Shown: positions 29,641-38,997 of the stretch, piece after piece
How positions within the stretch are numbered: the first letter of the stretch is position 1
How the letters are laid out: each line of letters opens with the position of its first letter
DNA from: an uncultured Propionivibrio sp.
GTDB lineage: Bacteria > Pseudomonadota > Gammaproteobacteria > Burkholderiales > Rhodocyclaceae
Direction of reading: 5' to 3'
NCBI GenBank assembly: GCA_937923255.1
Contig: CALAIL010000006.1
Coordinates: forward strand, 1 to 56,045
DNA: 56,045 nt
Program-made: the position numbers and the translations under genes
Notes under the pieces: generated by a model
The model's input: the letters and a program-made list of their open reading frames with translations, nothing else
Told to the model about the DNA's origin: nothing
Database searches by the model: none

Positions 29641-30990
29641 ATGACGCACAAGGATATTGATAAACAGCCAGGTGGTGCTGATGCACAACTGCAAGCAGTC
29701 ATTGATGCTTGTGAAGACGGCATTCTGACGCTTGACGAGCGCGGTGAAATCACTGGGATGAACCGTCAGCTTACCTCGCTTTGGCAACTGCCCGAGTCGC
29801 TGCTGCCTACGCACGAAAACATACGCGCTACGGATATATTTGCGTACTTTTCCACGCAAATCCGCTCACCTGAAATCTGCCGGCAATGGCAGGCAAACGA
29901 TTGGAGCGCCAGCAATATTTCTGGCGAAGCACATGATTTAATACGAGAACTCACGCTTAACGACGGTCGCTGCATCAAATTCCGTTCTCACCCCATTCAA
30001 CAGGATGGGCAGCAAACCGGGTGCATTCTTTTTTTCACCGACATCACTCGGCACAAGACCGAAAACAGACGATTGAAGCTTATTGCCAACGCTTTTTCCC
30101 ATGCCCACGAAGGAATCGTCATCACTGATTTCACAGGCAAAATTATCGACGTCAATGCCGCATTCAGCCAAATCACCGGCTATGCACGCGAGGAGGCCAT
30201 CGGAAAAAACCCCCGCATTCTCAAATCCGGGCAAAATAACGATAGTTTTTACAAAACGATGTGGAAGAAGTTGATACAGACAGGATACTGGCAAGGTGAG
30301 GTCTGGAATCGCCGCAAAAATGGAAAAACTTATGCCCAGCGGCTCAGTATCAGCGCAATCCAGGGCACGGAAGCTTGCGCCTCACCTTACTATATCGCCT
30401 TCACCTCGGACATTACTGAAAGCAAGCGGCAACAGCAACAGCTTGAACGCATGGCGCATTACGACGCACTCACGGACATTCCCAACCGTGTGTTGCTCGC
30501 CGACCGCCTACATCAGGCCATTGCACACGCCCGCCGCAACCAGAATGAACTGGCACTGGTCTATCTCGACCTTGACGGCTTCAAAGAAATTAACGATACG
30601 CATGGCCATGAAACCGGCGACCAGTTACTTGTCGCCATTGCCCATCGGTTACGCACCACTTTGCGTGAAAGCGACACTTTGGCACGCCTTGGCGGTGATG
30701 AATTCATCGCAGTACTTTCTGACCTGAAAAAAACCAATGAATGCGAAGCGGCGCTTTCTCGCCTGCTTGCCGTAGCAAACACGCCTTTTGAAATTGGGCA
30801 ACATACGCTACAGCTTTCGATCAGCATCGGCGCTGCGCTGTTTCCGCGTGACGGTGAAGATGCCGAAACACTGACACGCCGTGCCGATCAGGCGATGTAC
30901 CGAGCCAAACAAGCCGGCAAAAATCAATATCACCTGTACGACAGCGAGAAAGATGATATCCAGATACCTGGCTCAGGGCTGACGCACTGA
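29641..30990 (+). CDS. PAS-domain diguanylate cyclase
   Basis: A 449-residue signalling protein with no membrane helix. Two PAS-like sensor domains (about residues 13-125 and 135-260; the second has VITDFTGKIIDVNAAFSQITGY) precede a GGDEF domain of about 170 residues. The active-site motif is intact GGDEF, and the inhibitory I-site RESD lies five residues upstream, so the protein should make cyclic di-GMP and be product-inhibited. No EAL domain. The start is uncertain: neither the ATG at 29641 nor the upstream TTG at 29596 has a good ribosome site. It is divergent from rimP and stands alone. Confidence 0.88.
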   Translation: MTHKDIDKQPGGADAQLQAVIDACEDGILTLDERGEITGMNRQLTSLWQLPESLLPTHENIRATDIFAYFSTQIRSPEICRQWQANDWSASNISGEAHDLIRELTLNDGRCIKFRSHPIQQDGQQTGCILFFTDITRHKTENRRLKLIANAFSHAHEGIVITDFTGKIIDVNAAFSQITGYAREEAIGKNPRILKSGQNNDSFYKTMWKKLIQTGYWQGEVWNRRKNGKTYAQRLSISAIQGTEACASPYYIAFTSDITESKRQQQQLERMAHYDALTDIPNRVLLADRLHQAIAHARRNQNELALVYLDLDGFKEINDTHGHETGDQLLVAIAHRLRTTLRESDTLARLGGDEFIAVLSDLKKTNECEAALSRLLAVANTPFEIGQHTLQLSISIGAALFPRDGEDAETLTRRADQAMYRAKQAGKNQYHLYDSEKDDIQIPGSGLTH

Positions 30991-31171
30991 CTCCTTTGGA
31001 CATCAAAATCCGCGCTTTAAGCCCCTTACCCGCAAGAGGCCCATCAGACACAAGCCAGCCTTTCGTCTGCTGGCCTCCCAGCGAAGAGAGTCATTAAAAA
31101 AAGAAACGTACGCTTTCCCGCCGATAATTTAAACGAAGCTTTTAAACTCAATCCTTTAAAAGGAAAACATC

Positions 31172-32119
31172 ATGAATAACCAACCCAAAATTGCACTCGG
31201 CACCTGGTCCTGGGGTGCAGGTTTCGCTGGCGGCGACCAGGTATTCGGCAACCACCTGAGTGAAGCCCAAATGCAGGAAACGTTCGATGCCGCCATGCAG
31301 CACGGTTTGAACCTGTGGGACACCGCCGCCGTTTACGGCATGGGCAGCTCTGAAACAGCGCTTGGCAAAGCGATCGGTAACCGACGCAACGAAGTGATTT
31401 TATCCACCAAATTCACGCCGCAGATTGCCGACAAAACCGCCGAAAATCCAGTTGCAGCAATGCTCGAAGCCAGTCTGCAACGACTACGTACCGACCATAT
31501 CGACATCTACTGGATTCACAACCCGCAAAATGTAGAAAAATGGACGCCATTGCTCATCCCGCTCCTGCAAAGCGGTAAGGTAAAACGCATGGGCGTTTCC
31601 AACCACAACCTGGCACAAATCCAGCGTGCCCATGAACTCCTGACTGCCGCAGGTTACGCGGTCTCCGCCGTGCAAAACCATTACAGCCTGCTCTATCGCG
31701 CATCCGAACGTGCAGGCATTCTCGATTTCTGCCAGAAAAACAGCATCGACTTCTTTGCCTACATGGTATTGGAACAGGGAGCGCTGAGCGGTCACTACAG
31801 TCCGGAAACCCCGCTGCCCGCAGGCAGTCAGCGCGCCGAAACCTACAATAAAATTCTGCCGCAGCTGACAAAACTGACCTGCAAAATGGCAGAAATTGGC
31901 ACCCAACACGACGGCGCAAGCGTGGCGCAAATTGCCATTGCCTGGGCAATCGCCCGAGGCACACTGCCGCTCATCGGGGTAACGCAAGCGCACCACGTGA
32001 AAGAAGCCGCCCAAGCCGCAGACATCGTACTCAGTGCTACGGAAATCGCAGAACTGGAAACATTGTCCGAAGCCGCTGGCGTAGATACGCGCGGTGCATG
32101 GGAAAAGCCGATGGCATGA
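31172..32119 (+). CDS. Aldo/keto reductase
   Basis: A 315-residue NADPH-dependent reductase of the TIM-barrel AKR family. The catalytic tetrad is visible: Asp and Tyr in WDTAAVYG, Lys in STKF, His in YWIHNP. VSNHNLAQI and the C-terminal IGVTQAHHVKEA segment fit cofactor binding. The substrate is not predictable. The start has an AAAGGA site nine bases upstream. A 9-bp inverted-repeat hairpin follows the stop. Confidence 0.92.
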   Translation: MNNQPKIALGTWSWGAGFAGGDQVFGNHLSEAQMQETFDAAMQHGLNLWDTAAVYGMGSSETALGKAIGNRRNEVILSTKFTPQIADKTAENPVAAMLEASLQRLRTDHIDIYWIHNPQNVEKWTPLLIPLLQSGKVKRMGVSNHNLAQIQRAHELLTAAGYAVSAVQNHYSLLYRASERAGILDFCQKNSIDFFAYMVLEQGALSGHYSPETPLPAGSQRAETYNKILPQLTKLTCKMAEIGTQHDGASVAQIAIAWAIARGTLPLIGVTQAHHVKEAAQAADIVLSATEIAELETLSEAAGVDTRGAWEKPMA

Positions 32120-32130
32120 CGATATGTGAC

Positions 32131-32180
32131 AGGGCGTTTGAGGCGCTCCTTTTATTACCTAGGAGCACAAAAAACGCCCT
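32131..32180. repeat. Hairpin after the aldo/keto reductase gene
   Basis: AGGGCGTTT (32131-32139) pairs with AAACGCCCT (32172-32180), and inner GCTCC pairs with GGAGC. There is no poly-T tail on either side, so it may protect the 3' end rather than terminate. The remaining bases to 32370 hold nothing I can identify. Confidence 0.6.
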
Positions 32181-32374
32181 CAACGAATTACTTAGAAATT
32201 TTCAACCCCCAGGCACAATCCGCCCCGGCCTGCGGCCAGTTATATACATCAATACATCGCAATATCTAGAACAGATTGCCATCCGTTTGATTGCCTCTGA
32301 AACTGTGGGAATACACGGAGGCTGCGGCAATGTCAGGTTGGGAAATATCTATACCGCATTTCGTTTCATCAACC

Positions 32375-32416
32375 AAAAAAAAGAAAAGCTGTCTGTTTTA
32401 CAAAACAGACAGCTTT
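32375..32416 (-). terminator. Terminator of the tRNA-Ala-Glu operon
   Basis: A perfect 15-bp inverted repeat (AAAGCTGTCTGTTTT and its complement) with a 2-base loop at 32385-32416, followed on the minus strand by TCTTTTTTTT. It lies 8 bases beyond tRNA-Glu. Confidence 0.93.
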
Positions 32417-32424
32417 GAGCATTC

Positions 32425-32500
32425 TGGCGTCCCCACGGGGATTCGAACCCCGGTACCAACCGTGAAAGGGTTGTGTCCTAGGCCTCTAGACGATGGGGAC
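32425..32500 (-). tRNA. tRNA-Glu (TTC)
   Basis: A 76-base cloverleaf with acceptor GTCCCCA/TGGGGAC, anticodon TTC in CCTTTCACGG, discriminator G and encoded CCA. Second gene of the tRNA-Ala-Glu transcript. Confidence 0.97.
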
Positions 32501-32526
32501 CTGGACGAAACTTTTCTTTCTGCATT

Positions 32527-32602
<76 letters not shown>

Positions 32603-32619
32603 GCCCGAAAGAAGCGCGA

Positions 32620-32648
32620 ATTATAGAGAGGACACCGCCTCTTGTAAA
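32620..32648 (-). promoter_or_regulatory. Promoter of the tRNA-Ala-Glu operon
   Basis: Minus strand: TTTACA (32648-32643), 17-base spacer, TATAAT (32625-32620), then TCGCGC discriminator. Strong match. Confidence 0.85.
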
Positions 32649-32733
32649 GCATTTTTGGAATGAGCCTTGCCAACACACCACCCGCGTCACATTCAAAATG
32701 TGCTTCTAGCAAAAACGGTATTACCGCCGGGCT

Positions 32734-34152
32734 TCAGTTTTTTTCTGAAATTCCGCGCACCAGGCGCTCCAATGCGATTTCGCGCGGGAAGAGCGTTATC
32801 AATGCATCAACCGAAGGTGTCTGCGCCTGCCCGGTGAGCAGGATGCGCAAAGGCATAGCCAGCTTGGGCATCTTGACACCGTGCTGACTAATACATTTTT
32901 TAATCAAGGCATTAATGGCAGGCACTTCCCAGGCAACATCGCGCAAACCGGCAATAAAATCGGCCAGCAGCGGGCGGCTTTCCGGCGTCAGATGCTGTGC
33001 GAGCAGTTCTGCGGCAGGTGCCGGTTCGGTGTAAAACGCCCGTGCAGCAGCTGCCAGGGCATTGAGGTTATCAACGCGCTCCTTATAAAGGCCAACGATA
33101 ACATCCAGCGCCGGTAGCTCGCTGACGGTGATGCCTTGATCGGCCAGACGCGGCCGGATCAGCGCTGCCAGCCGTGCATTGTCAGCCTGTTTGATGTAGT
33201 GGGCATTCAGCCAGTTTAGTTTCTCGGTGTTGAACTGTGCCGCCGACGGCGTAATGTGGTCGAGGTCGAACCATTCGCAGAATTGCTGCATGGAAAAAAC
33301 TTCGTCGTCTCCATGTGACCAACCGAGCCGAGCCAAATAGTTGAGCACGGCTTCTGGCAGATAGCCGTCCTCATCGTACTGCATGACACTCACCGCGCCA
33401 TGGCGTTTTGAAAGTTTTTGCCCATCATCGCCAAGAATCATCGACAAATGCGCGAAATGTGGAATATTGGCGCCCAGCGCCCGAAAAATATTGATCTGCC
33501 GCGGCGTGTTATTTACATGATCGTCGCCGCGAATGACATGGGTAATGCCCATATCCCAGTCGTCGATTACGACACAGAAGTTATACGTCGGCGTCAGATC
33601 GGCGCGCGCAATAACCAGGTCGTCAAGCTCGGCATTAGCGATTTCGATGCGCCCTTTGACCAAATCATCCCAAACAACGCTGCCGTCGATAGGATTTTTA
33701 AAGCGGATGACAGGTTGCCTGTCCGCAGGTACCGACGGGAGCGTCTTGCCGGGTTCGGGTCGCCAAATGCCGGAGTAACGCGGCTTCAGGCCCTTGGCAC
33801 GCTGTTCCTCACGCATACGCTCCAGTTCCTCAGGCGTGGTGTAACAGTAATAGGCCGAACCTTCAGCAAGCATCTGACGAAGCACGTCCTTATACCTTTC
33901 CATGCGCTGCATCTGGTAGAACGGACCTTCATCGGGCGTTAGCCCAAGCCATTGCATACCGTCAAGAATGCCCTGCACGGCCTCTGGCGTCGAACGGGCA
34001 ACATCGGTATCTTCAATACGCAGAATAAATCTGCCATTGCAGTGGCGCGCATACGCCCAGGCGTACAAGGCGGTGCGCGCGCCGCCAATATGGAGAAAGC
34101 CTGTCGGTGAAGGCGCAAAACGGGTGCGAACGGTGGTTGTTGCTGTATTCAT
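32734..34152 (-). CDS. gltX: Glutamyl-tRNA synthetase
   Basis: A 472-residue class I synthetase. [19 protein letters not shown] holds the HIGH motif (HIGG at 21-24) and KLSKRHG is the KMSKS loop. The zinc-finger region ([14 protein letters not shown]) retains only part of the cysteine set of the E. coli type. The length and the helical C-terminal anticodon-binding domain suit a bacterial GluRS. Whether it discriminates tRNA-Glu from tRNA-Gln cannot be told here. It lies next to the tRNA-Ala-Glu operon. Confidence 0.96.
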   Translation of the reverse strand: MNTATTTVRTRFAPSPTGFLHIGGARTALYAWAYARHCNGRFILRIEDTDVARSTPEAVQGILDGMQWLGLTPDEGPFYQMQRMERYKDVLRQMLAEGSAYYCYTTPEELERMREEQRAKGLKPRYSGIWRPEPGKTLPSVPADRQPVIRFKNPIDGSVVWDDLVKGRIEIANAELDDLVIARADLTPTYNFCVVIDDWDMGITHVIRGDDHVNNTPRQINIFRALGANIPHFAHLSMILGDDGQKLSKRHGAVSVMQYDEDGYLPEAVLNYLARLGWSHGDDEVFSMQQFCEWFDLDHITPSAAQFNTEKLNWLNAHYIKQADNARLAALIRPRLADQGITVSELPALDVIVGLYKERVDNLNALAAAARAFYTEPAPAAELLAQHLTPESRPLLADFIAGLRDVAWEVPAINALIKKCISQHGVKMPKLAMPLRILLTGQAQTPSVDALITLFPREIALERLVRGISEKN

Positions 34153-34326
34153 CGTTAAAAATTATTAGCCAAATAAAAGAGAACGAACTCCGCAGAGACT
34201 ACCGCGAAAAACATAAACACAAGATATGCGCGACATATCCGTGTATGTCATCACATAAATCCTGCTTCTTCTGGTATTCCGGAATCGGCAATATTGTAAT
34301 AGATGTAGTAACAAGTCTCACCAAAA

Positions 34327-34355
34327 TTGACCGTCAGTGCCGCTTATGATTAAAT
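34327..34355 (+). promoter_or_regulatory. tRNA-Val promoter
   Basis: TTGACC (34327-34332), 17-base spacer, TTAAAT (34350-34355), followed by CGCGCC discriminator, 15 bases before the tRNA. Confidence 0.75.
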
Positions 34356-34369
34356 CGCGCCTCACGGTT

Positions 34370-34444
34370 GCGCGGTTAGCTCAGCGGTAGAGCACCGCCT
34401 TCACACGGCGGGGGTCACTGGTTCGAACCCAGTATCGCGCACCA
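34370..34444 (+). tRNA. tRNA-Val (CAC)
   Basis: A 75-base cloverleaf with acceptor GCGCGGT/ATCGCGC, anticodon loop TTCACAC giving CAC, T arm CTGGTTCGAACCCAG, and encoded CCA. Single gene with its own promoter and two terminators. Confidence 0.96.
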
Positions 34445-34482
34445 AGCGGTTAGGCTTTTTAAAGAATTTTCTTTTCTCCTTT

Positions 34483-34506
34483 CGCACGCATTTTTGTGCG
34501 TTTTTT
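34483..34506 (+). terminator. First terminator after tRNA-Val
   Basis: Stem CGCAC/GTGCG with an 8-base loop followed by T6. Confidence 0.75.
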
Positions 34507-34509
34507 AGT

Positions 34510-34536
34510 GGCCGGGCTTTTTGTCCGGCCTTTTTT
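34510..34536 (+). terminator. Second terminator after tRNA-Val
   Basis: Stem GGCCGG(GC)/(GT)CCGGCC around a T5 loop followed by T6, three bases after the first. The stretch 34540-34780 beyond it holds nothing I can identify. Confidence 0.9.
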
Positions 34537-34781
34537 ATTCTATCGCCCGTGTAGCCCAGCCAACTGCGGATCAGAGCTTCTGATGAAAGCGGGGTCAGCC
34601 TCGTTCATCGCTCAACATATTGAACCAATCAGCAGCCATAAAGCCCCCAGCCAAGTAAATGGAAGTACCGTTCCGGCGGCCGTCATAATCACAGAGACTG
34701 CTTCCCACATCAAATAAGGCGGCAAGAAAAATGAAATATGAGGAGATCGGCACTGCAAACTTCGGATGCCTTCAGCGGCTG

Positions 34782-34809
34782 AAAATAACGACGGGGACCG
34801 AAGTCCCCG
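34782..34809 (-). terminator. Terminator of the tmRNA gene
   Basis: Minus strand: CGGGGAC/GTCCCCG stem closed by a TTCG tetraloop, followed by TCGTTATTTTC. The T tract is broken, but the stem is very stable and lies where the coding piece should end. Confidence 0.7.
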
Positions 34810-34855
34810 CCGGCTTTTCTTGGGTGACAAGGCTCAAGCGGCCTCGGCATAGGCC

Positions 34856-34888
34856 TTAAGCGGCCAGTGCAAAACGCTCATCGTTGGC
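34856..34888 (-). other. ssrA: tmRNA tag reading frame (ANDERFALAA)
   Basis: From resume codon GCC at 34888 the frame reads A-N-D-E-R-F-A-L-A-A and a TAA stop at 34856. The ALAA end is the ClpXP-type degradation signal. The upstream ATAAAC context is typical of resume sites. Confidence 0.93.
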
Positions 34889-35018
34889 GTTTATGGATTT
34901 GCGCGGATTACGTCCGTCGCCTTTCGGGTTGCCTGCGCACCTTTGCCCGCCCTGTCGAAACCGGGACACCCCCACCCAAACACTCAACCCCTGCTGACAA
35001 CGTTTTCCAGAATGCTTG

Positions 35019-35105
35019 GGTGGAGGTGGCGGGAATCGAACCCGCGTCCAGAACGCCTCCAGATTGCCGGAATTACAACCATGCCCTAAGTATGGCGACG
35101 AACAC
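35019..35105 (-). ncRNA. ssrA: tmRNA acceptor piece (approximate)
   Basis: The portion expected to become the short acceptor RNA: some 50-60 bases upstream of the T arm, the T arm itself, the acceptor 3' strand, discriminator A (35021) and CC. The final A must be added enzymatically since the genome has C. The 5' end is not determined. Confidence 0.7.
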
Positions 35106-35393
35106 CGGATTTTTCAAGCCTTGAAATGCCACACGATCCATATCGTGCACTTCCGTGTGCAACAGCGCGCCCAAGACCATGCTGCCGCTGCAACCCGCAC
35201 GGATCCTGTCATATCCGGCAGGATGCGTATTTGCTAGAATCGGCCCGTATTCGCAAATGCCACACAAATGCCAATAACGCAGTGCAAACAGGCGGCGAAA
35301 GAAGACTGTTTGCCTCACATCTTGCCAATCAGTCGGCATGGTTGAGATTCGACGCACATTCGACACCCCCTCCTCTACAAATCCCCAATACGC

Positions 35394-36389
35394 GTGAATA
35401 TCAACACTTCCGCGGCACAAGGTCCGACACCACCGCAACGCCCCTCTCCCCGCAAAAGCAGTACCTACCTTATCGAAGGCGTATTGCTGTTCGTCGCCAT
35501 TGTCTGGGGGGTTAATCCAGTCGCCATCAAAATCGGCATGCAATACCTGCCACCAGAAACCTTCAATCTGGCGCGCATGATTATCGCCAGCTTCATTGCC
35601 CTGATTGCGCTCGCCTTGTCCGGCAGCTGGCGCCGGCCGGAACGTCGTGAATTGATCACCTTGCTACGCATCACCGCCTTCGGTTTTTGTCTTTATCAGA
35701 TTCTTCTGATCGCCGGCCTGCAACGAACGACCGCCGGCAACGCCTCGTTCATCCACTGCCTGGTGCCCGCCAGTGTCGCACTGCTCAACCGGCTGTATGG
35801 TCTGGACCGCCTCTCCCGGCCAGTGATCGCCGGCATCGCCTGTTCGCTGGCCGGCGTACTTCTCATTGTCGTTGGCGCCGGCAAGGAATTCAGCCTGAGC
35901 GGCCCGCATCTGCTCGGTTCGCTGTTTATCCTCGTTGCGCAGACCTGCTACGCCTACTACATGATCGCCGCCAAGGAATTGCAGGCGAGCCATTCCATCT
36001 ACCAGATTACCGCCGGCCAGATGCTGCTGACCTCTCTGCTCATGTTGCCGACGACCTTCCCTGACATTCTGACCGTGCGCTGGCTGGATATTCCGGCGGC
36101 CGCCTGGGGAAGTCTTTTATTTTCTGGCGTGCTCGGACTATGCCTCTGCAACTTTCTTTGGATCTGGGGGGCAGGCATCCTCGGCACTTCGCGCGTCGCC
36201 ATTTTTAACAATATTTGCCCGGTATTCGCCGTCCTGGCCGGGCACTTTGCCCTGGACGAGCCTTTCGGCCCGTTGCAAAGTTTCGGCGCACTTTGCGTTT
36301 TTACCGGCGTCTATATCACTCGCCGCCACCGCCCGGCCGCGCCGCCCGTTTCACATCATCTCGCCAACACGCCAAGGAAATCAGCATGA
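35394..36389 (+). CDS. EamA/DMT-family transporter
   Basis: A 331-residue inner-membrane protein with ten hydrophobic segments in two EamA repeats (about residues 28-160 and 170-305). The first helix has the FVAIVWGVNPVAIKIG pattern typical of the drug/metabolite superfamily. Such proteins export amino acids or small metabolites; the substrate is unknown. The start is a GTG without clear ribosome site. The stop overlaps the creA ATG (ATGA), so the two are co-translated. Confidence 0.85.
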   Translation: MNINTSAAQGPTPPQRPSPRKSSTYLIEGVLLFVAIVWGVNPVAIKIGMQYLPPETFNLARMIIASFIALIALALSGSWRRPERRELITLLRITAFGFCLYQILLIAGLQRTTAGNASFIHCLVPASVALLNRLYGLDRLSRPVIAGIACSLAGVLLIVVGAGKEFSLSGPHLLGSLFILVAQTCYAYYMIAAKELQASHSIYQITAGQMLLTSLLMLPTTFPDILTVRWLDIPAAAWGSLLFSGVLGLCLCNFLWIWGAGILGTSRVAIFNNICPVFAVLAGHFALDEPFGPLQSFGALCVFTGVYITRRHRPAAPPVSHHLANTPRKSA

Positions 36390-36907
36390 ATCTGCGCCGC
36401 TCCGTTTCCCATAGCGCCTATCTGACGCCACGACCCGGCATCTTGCGCTGCGCCCTGCTCTGCACCCTGTTCTGCGCCGTCCCCGTTGCTGCGGAAACAC
36501 TCGATTGCGTCACCACCGAATGGAAGTTGATCGGCGCCAATCACAAAGTGTGCGTAGAAGCCTTCGCCGACCCGCAGATTTCCGGCATCACCTGCCATGT
36601 CAGCCAGGCGCGTACCGGCGGTGTCAAAGGTTCGTTCGGCGTTGCGCAAGATCCGTCGCAATTTTCGCTCTCCTGCACGCAAACCGGCCCCATCGTCCTG
36701 CCCGAGAAACTGCCGAAAAAAGCCACCGTTTTTAGCAAAGACACCTCCTTGCTATTCAAGGAAACCCAGGTTATCCGCCTGTGGGATGCCGCCCGCCAGA
36801 CGCTCGTTTACCTTGCCATCAGCCGCAAGCTGATCAATGGCGCGCCGGCCAACAGCATCTCCAGCGTACCGCTTATGCCGCAAGGCAACCCGTCAGGCAT
36901 GCGCTGA
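36386..36907 (+). CDS. creA: CreA-family periplasmic protein
   Basis: A 173-residue protein with a signal peptide (about residues 1-36, ending VPVAAE). The mature part has the CreA pattern: VTTEWKLIGANHKVCVEAFADP, SGITCHVSQARTGGVKGSFG, LFKETQVIRLWDA and NSISSVPLMP. The CreA role is unknown; the name comes from its place near creBCD in enterobacteria. It overlaps the transporter gene by 4 bases, which suggests a shared membrane or periplasmic function. Confidence 0.88.
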   Translation: MNLRRSVSHSAYLTPRPGILRCALLCTLFCAVPVAAETLDCVTTEWKLIGANHKVCVEAFADPQISGITCHVSQARTGGVKGSFGVAQDPSQFSLSCTQTGPIVLPEKLPKKATVFSKDTSLLFKETQVIRLWDAARQTLVYLAISRKLINGAPANSISSVPLMPQGNPSGMR

Positions 36908-37085
36908 ACCGGCCAACTATCGCCTGTCAGACAGGCTTTCAGCCGCGAATCAATTAGTTGCGCAGCCTAACTGGTCTGGTGCGTTGCTCGCAGAGGATGA
37001 GCAGAAAGACTGGCTGAGTAAGCACTAGGCCGCCTGAAGTCACCAAATCGACGGCGGCGATAATCTGTATCCGGCGGTTCACCGA

Positions 37086-37769
37086 TCAAAGTCGCCCCTC
37101 GCTGCTCATGATATCCAGCGCCTGCCTGGCTTTTTCAGCAGCCGCTGCGTCTTTATTCTGCGTCGCCGCTTTTTCAAACCATTCACGCGCCTTAGACAAA
37201 TCCTTGGCGACGCCTTGTCCCAGGCCATACATCACCCCCAGGTTGTTTTGCGCCTTAGCATAACCTTGCACTGCCGCCTTTTCATACCACGCACGCGCCT
37301 TGGCAAGATCTTTGGAAACGCCTTCAGCATTTGCATACATTACGCCCAGATTGTATTGCGCTGGAGCAGAATTCTGTGCGGCGGCTTTTTCAAACCATTT
37401 GTGTGCTTTAGCCAAGTCCTTCACACCACCTTCACCATCACGATACATCAATCCAAGATTATTCTGCGCCCAGACCATATCCTGCTCGGCCGCTTTTTCA
37501 TACCATTCACGCGCTTTTACCAAATCTTCAGGATTTTTACCCCGAGCGTACGCAAAACCAAGATTATATTGAGCCTCGGCATTACCCTTCTCTGCCAAGG
37601 GCTGTAAAAGTCGTTGCGCCTTCTCGTAATTGCCTTGATTGAGCGCAGCCGCGATCTCGCGTTGTTCAGCATCTGCAGGCATAAGTACAAAAAAGACATA
37701 AAAAACCCATAGGCAGCTTAGCAATGCTCCGCATACGAACCCTATCTTTTTCTTCGTAGTGTCTTGCAT
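37086..37769 (-). CDS. Membrane-anchored Sel1-repeat protein
   Basis: A 227-residue protein with a short basic N terminus and one hydrophobic segment (about residues 10-30, signal anchor), then about five Sel1-like repeats of 36 residues, each with an AQ(Y/N)NLG(V/F/L)MY pattern and a KAREWYEKAA helix. Sel1 repeats form an alpha-solenoid used for protein binding, often in the periplasm or in signalling complexes. The partner is unknown. Confidence 0.88.
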   Translation of the reverse strand: MQDTTKKKIGFVCGALLSCLWVFYVFFVLMPADAEQREIAAALNQGNYEKAQRLLQPLAEKGNAEAQYNLGFAYARGKNPEDLVKAREWYEKAAEQDMVWAQNNLGLMYRDGEGGVKDLAKAHKWFEKAAAQNSAPAQYNLGVMYANAEGVSKDLAKARAWYEKAAVQGYAKAQNNLGVMYGLGQGVAKDLSKAREWFEKAATQNKDAAAAEKARQALDIMSSEGRL

Positions 37770-37842
37770 ATAACACCATCAATTACCAACAACAAAAGCT
37801 TCTATCCCCAATCATCAATAGATGGTTCAAAACCAAATGGCG

Positions 37843-38892
37843 TCAACGTATAGCTTCTTCTACCGTACAGGAGCCAACAGCGGCACGGCGGATGCGGTCG
37901 GCCACTGCCGCCCATTCCGGCCGATCGGGGACGGCTTCGACAACGATCACGTCACACCCTTCGCGATCGGCGGTGCGCAGCGCGGCATAGAGGCCGCGCG
38001 CAAATCCTTCCGCTTCGTCCGGAAGCAGGCACCAGGAGCGCGCCGGCAGAGAGGCGGCCGACGATGAATGCGCGATCAATGCGGCGGACTGCCCGGCGCG
38101 GTGCAATGCGGCGAGGGTTTGCGCCAGCGCTGCCGCAGCCACGACACGCACCGGCGTGCGCGGCGCATAGTGTGCGGCAAGCGCCCCCGGAACACGGGGG
38201 GATCCGGTAGGTTGCGCCTGCCCCGGCATTGCCGGCATCAGGCCGATGACCGCAGCGATCTGCTCGGGCGTAATATGCCCGGGACGCAGGATGCGCGGCG
38301 GCGCGTTCGGGTTTGAAAGGTCGATGATCGTCGATTCGATGCCCACATCGCAGACGCCGCCATCGAGCACCAGCGAGACGGCATCGCCCAATTCTTCGCG
38401 CACATGCGCCGCGTCAGTCGGGCTGATGCGGCCGAAACGATTGGCCGAGGGCGCAGCGATGCCGCACATCCCCTGCCGCCCGCCGCCCGCCTGCGCATAG
38501 GCGCGCAGCAGCGCCAGCGCCAGCGGGTGAGCCGGCGCACGCAGCCCTACCGTTTCCTGGCCGCCGGTGACGGCAAGCGGCGTTGCCGGTGCGCGCTTGA
38601 GGATGAGCGTCAACGGCCCCGGCCAGAAGGCTTCCGCCAGATCCCAGGCCGTTTGCGGAATATCGACCGCCCAGCGCTCGATATGTGCCGCGCCCGGGAG
38701 ATGGACGATGACAGGATGGTCGGCCGGACGCCCTTTGGCGGCAAAGATTTTGGCGACGGCTTCCGGATTGGCGGCATCCGCCCCCAACCCATAAACGGTT
38801 TCGGTCGGGAAGGCGACCAGTTCACCCGCCTGCAGCAGGCGGACGGCCTCGTCAAGGGAAGCGCGCACGGCGTCATCAAGGACTCTGGACAT
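37843..38892 (-). CDS. Threonylcarbamoyl-AMP synthase (Sua5/YwlC type)
   Basis: A 349-residue enzyme making threonylcarbamoyl-AMP for the t6A modification of ANN-reading tRNAs. The YrdC domain has FPTETVYGLGADA, KGRPADHPVIVH and SANRFGRIS; a Sua5 C-terminal domain (from about residue 230) follows, so it is the long Sua5 form rather than short TsaC. The start at 38892 gives the conserved N terminus. Downstream of purE on the same strand. Confidence 0.94.
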   Translation of the reverse strand: MSRVLDDAVRASLDEAVRLLQAGELVAFPTETVYGLGADAANPEAVAKIFAAKGRPADHPVIVHLPGAAHIERWAVDIPQTAWDLAEAFWPGPLTLILKRAPATPLAVTGGQETVGLRAPAHPLALALLRAYAQAGGGRQGMCGIAAPSANRFGRISPTDAAHVREELGDAVSLVLDGGVCDVGIESTIIDLSNPNAPPRILRPGHITPEQIAAVIGLMPAMPGQAQPTGSPRVPGALAAHYAPRTPVRVVAAAALAQTLAALHRAGQSAALIAHSSSAASLPARSWCLLPDEAEGFARGLYAALRTADREGCDVIVVEAVPDRPEWAAVADRIRRAAVGSCTVEEAIR

Positions 38893-38997
38893 GGTGTGAC
38901 GGGTCTGGGAGTGTTTGGGAGGGTCTGGAACCAAAGGATGAAAAAACAATCACGGGCAACCTCGGGTTGCGCGCAAAAGGCAAAAGGCAAAAAGCGT

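Larger units (their letters stand above)
34785..35105 (-). ncRNA. ssrA: Circularly permuted (two-piece) tmRNA precursor
   Basis: tmRNA rescues stalled ribosomes by acting as tRNA-Ala and then as mRNA for a degradation tag. Here the 3' half of the tRNA-like domain is encoded first and the 5' half second. On the minus strand the T arm GCGGG-TTCGATT-CCCGC (35045-35029) is followed by acceptor strand CACCTCC (35028-35022), an intervening loop, then acceptor strand GGGGGTG (34973-34967), the D-loop-like CGGTTTCGACAGG, and the tag frame (34888-34856). The acceptor strands pair over 7 bp including G3-U70. Pairing continues past the mature ends (ACCCAA with TTGGGT), closing the intervening loop, as expected for a transcript cut into two RNAs. 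CCA is not fully encoded. The outer ends are approximate. Confidence 0.9.

Noticed and set aside
34370..34540. tRNA-Val as an integration site for a genomic island
   Set aside because: No integrase gene and no direct repeat of the tRNA 3' end in the window; the next features are terminators and the tmRNA.
34612..34830. Short minus-strand frame between the tmRNA and tRNA-Val terminators
   Set aside because: It overlaps the tmRNA terminator and 3' region, lacks a ribosome site and has no homology pattern.
36908..37085. Possible small gene after creA
   Set aside because: The only plus-strand frame overlaps creA, and no start with a ribosome site is present.
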